A stretch of DNA of 64,000 nucleotides, taken from Shinella sp. (GTDB taxonomy: Bacteria; Pseudomonadota; Alphaproteobacteria; Rhizobiales; Rhizobiaceae). The position numbers were made by a program, and so were the translations under genes. The stretch lies in NCBI GenBank assembly GCA_003248775.1, contig QFQX01000010.1, positions 1 through 64,000 on the forward strand, in the 5' to 3' direction. Positions 19,095 to 28,117 of this stretch are shown here, piece after piece (position 1 is the stretch's first letter; each line of letters begins with the position of its first letter). The notes under the pieces were generated by a model. It made no database searches. It was not told the DNA's origin and worked only from the letters and a program-made list of their open reading frames with translations.

Positions 19095-20927
19095 TCAGCT
19101 TGCCATGCGCATGCGGTTCGCCATGTTGGAGAGGCTGCTTGTCTGCGAGCCGCCGACCCTGAAGCCGCGGATGAGTTCGAGCAGGTCGCCGGTGTCGTTG
19201 GCCAGCACCTCGGCCGAAGCCGTGGTCTCCTCGGCCATGGCGGCGTTCTGCTGCGTGGCGGTGTCGAGCTGGTTCATCGAAGAAGAGATCGAGCGAAGCG
19301 TCGTGTCCTGCTCCTGCGCGCTGTAGGAGATCTTCGACACGATGTCGTTGGCGCTTTCGATCTGGCCGGAAATGCGCTTCAGCGCTTCGCCTGCCTCGCC
19401 GACCAGCTGCACACCCTGTTCCACCTGGGTGGAGGAGCGCGCGATCTGATCCTTGATTTCCTTTGCAGCCGCTGCCGAGCGCTGGGCGAGTTCGCGAACT
19501 TCCTGAGCGACGACGGCAAAGCCCTTGCCGCTTTCGCCGGCGCGGGCGGCTTCAACGCCTGCATTCAGCGCCAGCAGGTTCGTCTGGAAGGCGATCTCGT
19601 CGATCACGCCGATGATCTTGGAGATTTCGTTGGACGAGTGCTCGATGCCGCTCATTGCGGCAATCGCCTGGGCGACGACCGCATCGCTCTGGCGTGCCTC
19701 GGAGGAGACGGCATTGACGCGGCTTGCGGCTTCACGGGCGCCTTCGGCGGTCTGGCGAACGGCAACCGTCAGCTCGTCCAGAGCAGCCGAGGTTTCCTCG
19801 AGGCTTGCAGCCTGACGCTCGGTGCGCTGGGCAAGTTCGCCGGATGCGCGGCGGATCTCTTCCTTGCTGACGGCGATGTCGTTGCCCTTGAGGCTCACGC
19901 GGCCCATGGCCTCTTCGAGGCGCGAAAGCGCCTCGTTGAAATTGTGCCGCAGCGTTTCATACTTGTTGCCGAGGTCCTCGCAACGCACGGTCAGATCGCC
20001 CTGTGCGAGGTACCTGAGAGCCGCGCCGATGGTGGAGACCACATGCGCCTGCTGTTCGGCTTCGGAACGCTGCATATCGGCATTCTGCCGGCGCTCGCTG
20101 TCGAGCTGCATCTGCTGCTCTTCCTGGCGGGCGGTCAGGGCATGGCGTTCGCGCACCTTTTCCTGCAGCTCCTTGGTGGCCTTGGCCATCATGCCGACTT
20201 CATTGCCCATGTCCGTATGAGGAATGGTGAGAGAGACGTTCTCGTTGGCGACTTCCTCAAGCGCGTTGTGGATGGCCTTGAGTGGCTTCGCAATGCCGCG
20301 GATGACAAACCATGCGGCCAGAGCGGCAAAGACCAGAACGCAGAAACCCATGATGAGAACGCCGGTGACGTCCTTCATGATGCTGGCGTCGAGATCGTCG
20401 AGATAAGCGCCGGTGCCGACCATGACTTCCCAGGCTGGGAAATTCTTGGAATAGGCGGCTTTCGGGAAGAGGGCATCTTCAGGATTGCCGGGCTTGGAGA
20501 ATTCGAATTCGGTCCAGCCGCCGCCAGCCTTGGCCTTGTCGATGATGTTCATCAGGAACTTGTCGCCCTTCTTGTCGGTCAGGCCCGAGAAGTCCTGTCC
20601 CACGCCCTTCTTGCCGGGATAGATGAGGCGGATGCCCTTGTAGTCGTAGCCGAAGAAATAGCCGTCGGGCTCGAAGCGAAGGTCGTTGATAACGTCGAAG
20701 GCCTGCTGCTGCGCCTGCTCTCGGGTGAGTACGCCTTTCGTTTCGAGATCATGATAGCGCGCCATGATCGAGAGTGCGGTCTCCGTCTGGGTCCGCAGCA
20801 TCTCGTAGCGTTCGTTGTAGATGGCTTTGGCCGACGAGCGGATTTCGTAGAAGCTGGTGAAAGCGAAGGCCACCATCAGCAGGGCGACCAGCAAGATGAG
20901 CTGGGAGGAGATCTTGAGGTTTTTCAT
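19095..20927 (-). CDS. methyl-accepting chemotaxis protein with Cache sensor (1)
   Basis: The 610-aa receptor has TM1 (about 9-30), a periplasmic single Cache domain (about 35-185, with DGYFFGYDYKGIRLIYPGKKGVGQD), TM2 (about 190-212), a HAMP region, a long coiled linker and the MA signalling domain with hairpin tip EIAFQTNLLALNAGVEAARAGE. It would relay ligand binding through CheW to CheA. It lacks a C-terminal xWxxF pentapeptide, ending in RMRMAS. It is a close paralog of the gene just upstream (21193-23034), the linker and MA regions being nearly identical and the Cache parts more diverged. The ligand is unknown. Confidence 0.95.
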   Translation of the reverse strand: MKNLKISSQLILLVALLMVAFAFTSFYEIRSSAKAIYNERYEMLRTQTETALSIMARYHDLETKGVLTREQAQQQAFDVINDLRFEPDGYFFGYDYKGIRLIYPGKKGVGQDFSGLTDKKGDKFLMNIIDKAKAGGGWTEFEFSKPGNPEDALFPKAAYSKNFPAWEVMVGTGAYLDDLDASIMKDVTGVLIMGFCVLVFAALAAWFVIRGIAKPLKAIHNALEEVANENVSLTIPHTDMGNEVGMMAKATKELQEKVRERHALTARQEEQQMQLDSERRQNADMQRSEAEQQAHVVSTIGAALRYLAQGDLTVRCEDLGNKYETLRHNFNEALSRLEEAMGRVSLKGNDIAVSKEEIRRASGELAQRTERQAASLEETSAALDELTVAVRQTAEGAREAASRVNAVSSEARQSDAVVAQAIAAMSGIEHSSNEISKIIGVIDEIAFQTNLLALNAGVEAARAGESGKGFAVVAQEVRELAQRSAAAAKEIKDQIARSSTQVEQGVQLVGEAGEALKRISGQIESANDIVSKISYSAQEQDTTLRSISSSMNQLDTATQQNAAMAEETTASAEVLANDTGDLLELIRGFRVGGSQTSSLSNMANRMRMAS

Positions 20928-21124
20928 CGCAGTTGACTTTCGGACGACATGAAAGGACGCGCATCACGGCAAAAGCGGTGACGGCACGGATCACAATAAA
21001 ATCTGGAAGAGCGCATGATGCGCCAAAGGATGATGCTGCATCGCACCATTGAAAATACTATGGAACTTCAATTTTAAACATTTTCCTAAAATTGAATCAT
21101 TCTCGATGGTCTTGGTGAGCGGAC

Positions 21125-21157
21125 CAAAAAAAGTCGCCGGCATTTCTGCCGGCGACT
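21125..21157 (-). terminator. terminator of chemoreceptor 2
   Basis: On the minus strand AGTCGCCGGCA-GAAA-TGCCGGCGACT is followed by TTTTTTT. It lies about 36 bp after the stop, so the two tandem receptor genes have separate transcription units. Confidence 0.85.
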
Positions 21158-21192
21158 GCTGTGATATTCAGGCTATACGCGCGGGAAGTGGG

Positions 21193-23034
21193 TCAGGAAG
21201 CCCGGCGCATTCTTTCGGCCATTGCACCAAGGCCGGCGGAGGATTGCATGCCCTGTCCGGACACCCGGAAACCGCGGATGAGGTTCAGCAGTTCCTCGGT
21301 GTCGCTGGCCAGCGCCTCGGCCGAAGCCGTGGTTTCCTCCGCCATGGCCGCATTGTGCTGGGTCGCCGCGTCGAGCTGGTTCATCGATGAGGAGATGGAG
21401 CGCAGGGTGGTGTCCTGCTCCGATGCGGAATGGGCGATCTTGGTAACGATGTCGCTTGCCGCCTTGATCTGGTCGGAGATGCGCTTCAGCGCTTCGCCTG
21501 CCTCGCCGACGAGCTGCACGCCGTTCTGCACCTGACCGGACGAACGCGAGATCTGTTCCTTGATCTCCTTTGCGGCAGCAGCTGAACGCTGGGCGAGTTC
21601 GCGGACTTCCTGTGCGACGACCGCAAAGCCCTTGCCGCTTTCGCCGGCGCGAGCGGCTTCAACGCCGGCATTCAGTGCCAGCAGGTTGGTCTGGAAGGCG
21701 ATCTCATCGATCACGCCGATGATCTTGGAAATTTCCGATGACGAGTGCTCGATGCCGCTCATCGCGTCGATCGCCTGGGCGACGACGGCATCCGAGCGCG
21801 ACGCCTCGGTCGAGACCGCATGGACACGCTTTGCTGCTTCCTGCGCACCGTCGGCGGTCTGGCGGACGGCAACCGTCAGTTCGTCAAGGGCGGCAGACGT
21901 TTCCTCGAGATTGGCTGCCTGACGCTCCGTGCGCTGCGAAAGCTCGTTGGAGGCGCGACGGATCTCTTCCTTCGAGCCGCCGATGTCGACGCCCTTGGCG
22001 CTGACCTTCGCCATCGCCGCTTCGAGGTGGGACAGCGCCTCGTTGAAGTTGTCGCGCAGGCCTGAATACTTGGCGCCGATATCGCCGCAACGGACGGTGA
22101 GATCGCCGTGGGCGAGCTGTTCCAGCGCCTGGCCGATGGTGGAGACGACGCGGGCCTGCTGTTCCGCTTCGGACCGCTGCATGTCGGCGTTATGCTGGCG
22201 CTCGCTGTCGAGCTGCATCTGCTGCTCGTCCTGGCGGGCAGCAAGCGCGTGACGTTCACGCACCTTTTCCTGCAGTTCCTTGGTAGCCTTCGCCATCATG
22301 CCGACTTCGTTGCCCATGTCGGTGTGCGGAATGGCAAGCGAGACGTTTTCGTTGGCCACTTCTTCCAGTGCATGGTGGATGGCCTTGAGTGGCTGCGTAA
22401 TGCCGCGAATGACGATCCAGCCGGCGGCGAGGCCGAGAACGACCAGCGTTGCGCCGATCATCACGGCCTTCCAGATCATTGCGTTGATTTTGACCTGCAG
22501 GTCATCGATATAGACACCGGTGGCGACGATCATATTCCACGGCTCGTATGACTTGCTGTAAACGGCCTTTTCAAAGGGGATACCGCTCTTGTCGCCGGGC
22601 TTTTCCCAGAAATAATGGGTGATGCCGCCGCCCTTCTTGCCCTTTTCAAGCATTTCCTCGCGGAAGAGGTTGCCCTTCTTGTCGGGCTGGCCCTTGCTGT
22701 TAAGGCCGACCTGCTGCGGATTGGGATGGAACACCGTCACCACATCGTAGGAGATGCCGAAGAGATAGCCGTTCGGCTCGAACTTTGCCTTGGAGAGAAC
22801 CGCGAAGGCCTGCTTCTGGGCTTCTTCCTTGGTCAGTTCGCCGGATTTCACCTTGGCGTCATAGCTTTCGATGATCGCGATGCCGGATTCGACCTGAGTG
22901 CGCAGCATGTCGGTGCGCTCGGCATAGATCGCGTCCGCGGCCGAACTGATCTGGAAATAGGTCGCGATGCCGAATGCGATCATCAGGGCACCGATCAACC
23001 CAAGCAACTGGTGGGAAATCTTCAGATTCTTCAT
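21193..23034 (-). CDS. methyl-accepting chemotaxis protein with Cache sensor (2)
   Basis: The 613-aa paralog of the preceding receptor has the same order: TM1, single Cache domain (NGYLFGISYDVVTVFHPNPQQVGLNS), TM2 near 190-212, HAMP, coiled linker and MA domain (EIAFQTNLLALNAGVEAARAGE). It ends in RMRRAS without a CheR/CheB-tethering pentapeptide. The start at 23034 (MKNLKISHQLLG) matches the N-terminus of the paralog; an upstream start at 23118 would add 28 unrelated residues. The diverged Cache domains suggest different ligands after a tandem duplication. Confidence 0.95.
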   Translation of the reverse strand: MKNLKISHQLLGLIGALMIAFGIATYFQISSAADAIYAERTDMLRTQVESGIAIIESYDAKVKSGELTKEEAQKQAFAVLSKAKFEPNGYLFGISYDVVTVFHPNPQQVGLNSKGQPDKKGNLFREEMLEKGKKGGGITHYFWEKPGDKSGIPFEKAVYSKSYEPWNMIVATGVYIDDLQVKINAMIWKAVMIGATLVVLGLAAGWIVIRGITQPLKAIHHALEEVANENVSLAIPHTDMGNEVGMMAKATKELQEKVRERHALAARQDEQQMQLDSERQHNADMQRSEAEQQARVVSTIGQALEQLAHGDLTVRCGDIGAKYSGLRDNFNEALSHLEAAMAKVSAKGVDIGGSKEEIRRASNELSQRTERQAANLEETSAALDELTVAVRQTADGAQEAAKRVHAVSTEASRSDAVVAQAIDAMSGIEHSSSEISKIIGVIDEIAFQTNLLALNAGVEAARAGESGKGFAVVAQEVRELAQRSAAAAKEIKEQISRSSGQVQNGVQLVGEAGEALKRISDQIKAASDIVTKIAHSASEQDTTLRSISSSMNQLDAATQHNAAMAEETTASAEALASDTEELLNLIRGFRVSGQGMQSSAGLGAMAERMRRAS

Positions 23035-23460
23035 AGGTCCTCGCTCAATCAAAGGGTCCGGCGGCGTCCTGCCGATCCTTGCGAGGTTCCTCTGCACTCG
23101 CCAGTGCACATGCATCATGCGGCTTCCGGGTTATGCGGCGAGGATGCGGGCTGTTGTGTAAAATTTGAATTATATCGGCCTGACAACAAATAAACCCCAA
23201 AAAATAGGAGGGTTTTAGTCGCAAGCGATACCGTTTCGAGATTTCAGATAACTATTGGGAACCAATATATAATTTGAAATTGACGCGCGTCATTTTTGAA
23301 ATCCCGCCAGGGTAGTTTTGCTTGTTTCGGGCGCGGCGTTTTTCACTCTCAGGTAGCGAAAACGCCCCGGTTTTGCCGAGGCGTTTGCTCCGCATTGACG
23401 CGGCAGGCCCGATCAGCCCGGATCGTATGGCTGGGTGGGGCAGGGAAGGTAAATGGCGAT
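23035..23460. other. gene-free interval
   Basis: No coding frame stands out. It holds AT-rich stretches (about 23155-23300) likely to carry the promoter of chemoreceptor 2, a small AAACCCC...GGAGGGTTTT hairpin near 23192, and the terminator of the HPE1-like gene. Confidence 0.5.
23359..23386 (-). terminator. terminator of the HPE1-like gene
   Basis: The minus strand reads AAACGCCTCGG-CAAAA-CCGGGGCGTTTT, a stem with one mismatch and a short T run. It lies 75 bp past the stop. Confidence 0.65.
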
Positions 23461-23934
23461 TTATTTCAGGCGCAGATCGAAGGTCGTGACATCGAGCGTC
23501 TTCGGCTCGAATGGGCCAGCCATTCCGGCAGAAACGGTGGGCGCCGGGGCCTTGACCGGAAGGGCGGCTGTCGTTGCCTGAGCGTCGATGCCGTCTTCCT
23601 GCGGCCCGGCTGCGGCGACCACGGAGCCATCGGTCGTCCAGCCCTCGGCCTTGCTCATGAAGACCACCGGCGAACCGCCCATCCAGGCTTCCGTCCGCTT
23701 GAGCTTCTTCTCGCCGTTGATCTCGATGATCTCGGCGGCCTGCTTGCCCTGGGCGACGTGCGGCACGACGTAGGACCGCTTCACCTCCGCCACTTGCGGA
23801 GCAGGGCAGTCGGAACAGGACATGACGGTGATGCTGTTGCCCTTTGCAGCCTGCGGGCCGGCGACCTCGATGGAGGAGGCATAGGCCGGAGCGGCGGCAA
23901 GCACCAGAATGGACGTCAGAACGAGTTTGCGCAT
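23461..23934 (-). CDS. exported protein resembling HPE1-like rhizobial family
   Basis: The 157-aa protein has a signal peptide (MRKLVLTSILVLAAAPAYAS, cleavage after about residue 19), a CSDCPAP pair of cysteines (C40, C43), and a conserved centre (INGEKKLKRTEAWMGGSPVVFMSKA). It resembles proteins that annotation pipelines call plant virulence effector HPE1-like, a label from Liberibacter; in ordinary rhizobia no effector role is established. The C-terminal ETDFDLRLK-like end (TTFDLRLK) is also typical of that group as I recall it. The mature protein is probably periplasmic. Confidence 0.6.
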   Translation of the reverse strand: MRKLVLTSILVLAAAPAYASSIEVAGPQAAKGNSITVMSCSDCPAPQVAEVKRSYVVPHVAQGKQAAEIIEINGEKKLKRTEAWMGGSPVVFMSKAEGWTTDGSVVAAAGPQEDGIDAQATTAALPVKAPAPTVSAGMAGPFEPKTLDVTTFDLRLK

Positions 23935-24067
23935 GGCGAGTTCCCCGAATGTCTTTCAAGGGAAAATAGCCGCTCTTCGTTGCTATCCGGTCAGACGCAT
24001 CGCTACAATTTTATCGATGTGTCGTTTTTTGACGGCCGTAAGCGCCCGTCAGGCTTAGTAACAGCTA

Positions 24068-25339
24068 TCAACCTTTGTCCCGGTCGATAGCGCGCCAGCC
24101 GATGTCCCGGCGGCAGAAGCCGTTGTCCCAGGAGATCCTGTCGATAAGGCCATAGGCCCGGTCCTTGGCTTCGGCAACATCGTGGCCGAGCGCGGTCACG
24201 TTCAGCACGCGTCCGCCGGTGGCGACCAGCTGTCCGTCCTTGAGCGCGGTGCCGGCATGGAAGACCCGTGCATTGGCTTCGGGTTCAGGCAGCGTGCCGA
24301 TCCGCGTGTTCTTCTCGTAGGAACCGGGATAGCCCTTGGATGCCATGACGACGGTGAGCGCCGCCTCGTCCCGCCACTCGGCGGAAACCTCGTGCAGCCG
24401 GCCTGTCGCCGCGGCGTGAAGGAGCGGCAGGAGATCGCTCTTCAGCCGCATCATCAGCACCTGGCACTCCGGGTCACCGAAGCGCACGTTGTATTCGATG
24501 AGTTCGGGACCCTTGGCAGTGATCATCAGGCCGGCGAAGAACACGCCTGAAAAGGGCATGCCCATTTCCGCCATGCCGCGCATGGTCGGCTCGATGATTT
24601 CGCGCATGGTGCGCTCCACCAGTTCCGGCGTCATCACCGGAGCGGGGGAGTAAGCGCCCATGCCGCCGGTGTTCGGGCCGGTATCTCCGTCGCCCACACG
24701 CTTGTGGTCCTGCGCGGTTGCGAGTGCCAGCAGGCTCTTGCCGTCGCAGAGGCAGAAGAAGCTGGCTTCCTCGCCATCGAGGAAGGCCTCGACCACGACT
24801 TCCGCACCGGCATCGCCGAATGCACCCTCGAAGCAATCATCGACCGCCGCCAGCGCTTCATCGACGGTCATCGCCACGGTCACGCCCTTGCCTGCGGCAA
24901 GGCCGTCGGCCTTGATGACGATCGGCGCGCCCTGCGCGCGAATGTAGGCCTTGGCCTTCGGCGCGTTGTTGAAGCGCTGATAGGCGCCGGTCGGGATGTC
25001 GAAGCGGGCGCAGAGATCCTTGGTGAAGCCCTTGGAACCCTCGAGCTGGGCTGCGGCGGCGGACGGGCCGAAGACGTCGAAGCCTTCCGCGCGCAGCTTG
25101 TCGGCAAGGCCGGCGACCAGCGGCGCTTCCGGGCCGACGACGACAAAGTCGATTTCGTGTCCGCGACAGAAGGCAAGAATTTCCTCGATGTCATCTACGG
25201 AAATTGGAACCAGCGTCGCGTATTCGCCGATCCCGGGATTGCCCGGAGCCGCGTAGAAAGCCTCCATCAGAGGCGATTGCGCCAGCTTCCATGCGAGTGC
25301 ATGCTCGCGTCCGCCAGAACCGATCAACAGAACTTTCAT
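24068..25339 (-). CDS. purD: phosphoribosylamine-glycine ligase (GAR synthetase)
   Basis: PurD makes glycinamide ribonucleotide from phosphoribosylamine, glycine and ATP, the second step of purine synthesis. The 423-aa ATP-grasp enzyme shows LLIGSGGREHALAWKLAQSP at the N-terminus, AAPGNPGI, the ATP-binding VIKADGLAAGKGV and EYNVRFGDPECQ metal-binding segment. ATG at 25339 starts the conserved sequence; an upstream ATG at 25360 is unlikely. It is divergent from tex. Confidence 0.97.
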   Translation of the reverse strand: MKVLLIGSGGREHALAWKLAQSPLMEAFYAAPGNPGIGEYATLVPISVDDIEEILAFCRGHEIDFVVVGPEAPLVAGLADKLRAEGFDVFGPSAAAAQLEGSKGFTKDLCARFDIPTGAYQRFNNAPKAKAYIRAQGAPIVIKADGLAAGKGVTVAMTVDEALAAVDDCFEGAFGDAGAEVVVEAFLDGEEASFFCLCDGKSLLALATAQDHKRVGDGDTGPNTGGMGAYSPAPVMTPELVERTMREIIEPTMRGMAEMGMPFSGVFFAGLMITAKGPELIEYNVRFGDPECQVLMMRLKSDLLPLLHAAATGRLHEVSAEWRDEAALTVVMASKGYPGSYEKNTRIGTLPEPEANARVFHAGTALKDGQLVATGGRVLNVTALGHDVAEAKDRAYGLIDRISWDNGFCRRDIGWRAIDRDKG

Positions 25340-25517
25340 CGCCTGCCCTCCGAATGCCATGATCCCGGCGGTTAAGGGCAGGGGACCGAAAGGTCAAGGC
25401 GAAAAGCATTAAATGCGCTTCCGGCGCTTTCCTGTGGAACCCCGGGCGCCCGCGTTGCCTTCATCGCCGCTGCCGCTATGGTCGCGGCTCGCAAATTTTG
25501 GAGAACACCGGATCACC

Positions 25518-27836
25518 ATGGCCGACGACAACAAATCCATCGCCGCGATCATCGCTTCCGAGATCAAGGCTCGCCCCGATCAGGTGGCATCCGCCGTGCA
25601 GTTGCTGGATGAAGGCGCGACCGTTCCCTTCATCGCCCGTTACCGTAAGGAAGTGACGGGCGGTCTCGACGATACGCAGTTGCGCGATCTGGCCGAACGG
25701 CTCACCTATCTGCGCGAGCTTGCCGCCCGCCGCAAGGCAATCGTCGAGTCGATCACTTCGCAGGGCAAGATGACCGACGAGCTGATGGTGAAGATCTTCC
25801 AGGTCGGCACCAAGGCCGAGCTTGAGGACATCTACCTCCCCTACAAGCCGAAGCGCCGCACCCGCGCCGAGATCGCCCGCGAAAAGGGCCTGCAGCCGCT
25901 GGCCGATGCCATATGGTCCAACCGTGCAGCCGATCCCCAGCAACTGGCCGAGGCCTATATCACCGCCGATGTTCCTGACGTGAAGGCGGCTCTCGAAGGT
26001 GCGCGCGACATCGTCGCCGAGGCGATTTCGGAAAATGCCGACCTGATCGGCCGTCTGCGCAATGACATGAAGGATCGCGCAGTTCTCTATTCCAGGGTGG
26101 TCGAGGGCAAGGAGAATGCCGGCGAAAAGTTCGCCGACTACTTCGATCATTTCGAGCGCTGGGCCACGGTTCCGGGCCATCGCGCGCTCGCCATGCTGCG
26201 CGGCTGGAACGAGGAGATGCTGACCCTTTCGATCGAGGTCGACAAGGACGATCCGTCGCCGGTCAAGCCGGCGCAGCGCACCATCGCCGCAGCCTATGAG
26301 ATCCGTCAGGCAGGCCCGGCCGACAAGTGGCTGATGGAGGCCGCCGGCTGGACATGGCGCGTGAAGCTCTCCGTTTCGCTGTCGCTCGACCTGATGCGCG
26401 AACTGCGCGAACGCGCAGAGGAAGAAGCGATCCACGTCTTCGCCCGCAACCTCAAGGATCTGCTGTTTGCCGCCCCCGCCGGCTCCCGCGCCACCATGGG
26501 CCTCGACCCGGGCATCCGCACCGGCGTCAAGGTTGCAATCGTCGACGGCACCGGCAAGCTGCTGGAGACGACGACCGTCTATCCCTTCCCGCCGAAGAAC
26601 GATGTGCGCGGCACGCAGGTTGAACTTGCAGGCCTCATTCGCAAGCACAATGTCGAGCTGATCGCCATCGGTAACGGCACCGGAAGCCGCGAGACGGAAA
26701 AGCTGGTGGCCGACATGCTCTCGCAGTTTCCGTCGACCGCCGCGAAGCCCACCAAGGTCATCGTTTCGGAAGCCGGCGCATCCGTCTATTCGGCATCGGA
26801 GGCCGCCGCCCGTGAATTCCCGGGCCTCGACGTTTCGCTGCGTGGCGCCGTCTCCATCGCCCGCCGCCTGCAGGATCCGCTGGCCGAACTGGTGAAGATC
26901 GAGCCGAAGTCGATCGGTGTCGGCCAGTACCAGCATGACGTCGACCAGGGCAAGCTCGGCCGCTCGCTCGATGCCGTCGTGGAAGACGCGGTGAATGCCG
27001 TTGGTGTGGACCTCAACACGGCATCCGTGCCGCTGCTTGCCCGCGTCTCGGGTCTCGGCGGTTCGATCGCCGAAGCCATCGTTTCCTATCGCGACCAGAC
27101 CGGCGCATTCGAAAGCCGAAAGGATCTCCTGAAGGTGCCGCGTCTCGGCGCCCGCACCTTCGAACAGTGCGCCGGCTTCCTGCGCATCCAGAACGGCAAG
27201 GAACCGCTCGACGCCTCCTCTGTGCACCCGGAAGCCTATGGTGTCGCGAAGAAGATCGTCGCTGCCTGTGGCCGCGATCTGCGCAGCCTGATGGGCGACA
27301 GCGCCCTGCTGAAGGGGCTCGATCCGCGCAAGTTCATTGACGAACAGTTCGGTCTGCCGACGGTCAAGGACATCATCGCCGAACTCGACAAGCCGGGCCG
27401 CGACCCGCGCCCGAGCTTCAAGACGGCGACCTTTGCCGAGGGTGTGGACGAGATTACGGACCTCAAGCCGGGCATGATGCTGGAAGGCACGGTCACCAAC
27501 GTTGCCGCCTTCGGCGCCTTCGTCGATATCGGCGTCCATCAGGACGGTCTCGTACACGTTTCCCAGCTTGCCGATCGCTTCGTCAAGGACCCGCATGAGG
27601 TGGTCAAAGCCGGCGACGTGGTGAAGGTTCGTGTGGTCGAGGTCGACGTCAAGCGCAAGCGCATCGCGCTCACTATGCGCAAGGATGGCGGCGAGGCTCC
27701 GGCCCCCTCCGTCCGCGACAACCGCGGCCAGTCCAATATGCGCAACTTCGGCGGCAAGTCGGGTGGCGGCCGTCAGGAGACGCCCGCCATCGGCGGTCTC
27801 GGCGCGGCACTGGCCGAGGCCATGAAACGCAAATAA
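25518..27836 (+). CDS. tex: Tex-family RNA-binding transcription accessory protein
   Basis: The 772-aa protein has the Tex order: N-terminal helix-turn-helix region, YqgF/RNase H-like fold (TMGLDPGIRTGVKVAIVDGTG), tandem helix-hairpin-helix (VDLNTASVPLLARVSGLGGSIAEAIVSYR), and a C-terminal S1 RNA-binding domain (GMMLEGTVTNVAAFGAFVDIGVHQDGLVHVSQL). Tex affects transcription and RNA binding; the exact rhizobial role is unknown. The ATG at 25518 was chosen for the MADDNKSIAAIIASEI start. A perfect 15-bp hairpin follows. An 806-codon antisense frame across it is a shadow. Confidence 0.95.
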   Translation: MADDNKSIAAIIASEIKARPDQVASAVQLLDEGATVPFIARYRKEVTGGLDDTQLRDLAERLTYLRELAARRKAIVESITSQGKMTDELMVKIFQVGTKAELEDIYLPYKPKRRTRAEIAREKGLQPLADAIWSNRAADPQQLAEAYITADVPDVKAALEGARDIVAEAISENADLIGRLRNDMKDRAVLYSRVVEGKENAGEKFADYFDHFERWATVPGHRALAMLRGWNEEMLTLSIEVDKDDPSPVKPAQRTIAAAYEIRQAGPADKWLMEAAGWTWRVKLSVSLSLDLMRELRERAEEEAIHVFARNLKDLLFAAPAGSRATMGLDPGIRTGVKVAIVDGTGKLLETTTVYPFPPKNDVRGTQVELAGLIRKHNVELIAIGNGTGSRETEKLVADMLSQFPSTAAKPTKVIVSEAGASVYSASEAAAREFPGLDVSLRGAVSIARRLQDPLAELVKIEPKSIGVGQYQHDVDQGKLGRSLDAVVEDAVNAVGVDLNTASVPLLARVSGLGGSIAEAIVSYRDQTGAFESRKDLLKVPRLGARTFEQCAGFLRIQNGKEPLDASSVHPEAYGVAKKIVAACGRDLRSLMGDSALLKGLDPRKFIDEQFGLPTVKDIIAELDKPGRDPRPSFKTATFAEGVDEITDLKPGMMLEGTVTNVAAFGAFVDIGVHQDGLVHVSQLADRFVKDPHEVVKAGDVVKVRVVEVDVKRKRIALTMRKDGGEAPAPSVRDNRGQSNMRNFGGKSGGGRQETPAIGGLGAALAEAMKRK

Positions 27837-27856
27837 TCCGGCTCCTGCCTTTGAGC

Positions 27857-27898
27857 GCATGCCGCACGAAAACCGGGTGGTTGTTTCGTGCGGCATGC
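27857..27898 (+). terminator. perfect 15-bp hairpin after tex
   Basis: GCATGCCGCACGAAA and its exact complement TTTCGTGCGGCATGC surround a 12-base loop. There is no T tract. It lies 20 bp past the stop and is probably a transcript-end or mRNA-stabilising structure. Confidence 0.55.
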
Positions 27899-28117
27899 CT
27901 GAGAACGAAGGCCCGATGCGCGGGATTGCGAATGCCCCGAAATGACGCTGCGTTGCGGTATGACAACGTGGAAAAAAGTCGGCTGAGGTGCGCCCCGAAA
28001 GACCTCTGCTGAACGATGCCTCAAAAAATATGAAGCTTCTATAACAATGCGGTGCTTGCCTCGTGAGGCAGACGCGGTAGATTCCACGCGTTTATACAAG
28101 GCATATGGGGGCAATGA

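Noticed and set aside
25476..27896. An 806-codon open frame antisense to tex
   Set aside because: It mirrors tex over its whole length and shows no recognisable motif. GC-rich third-position bias explains the absence of stops.
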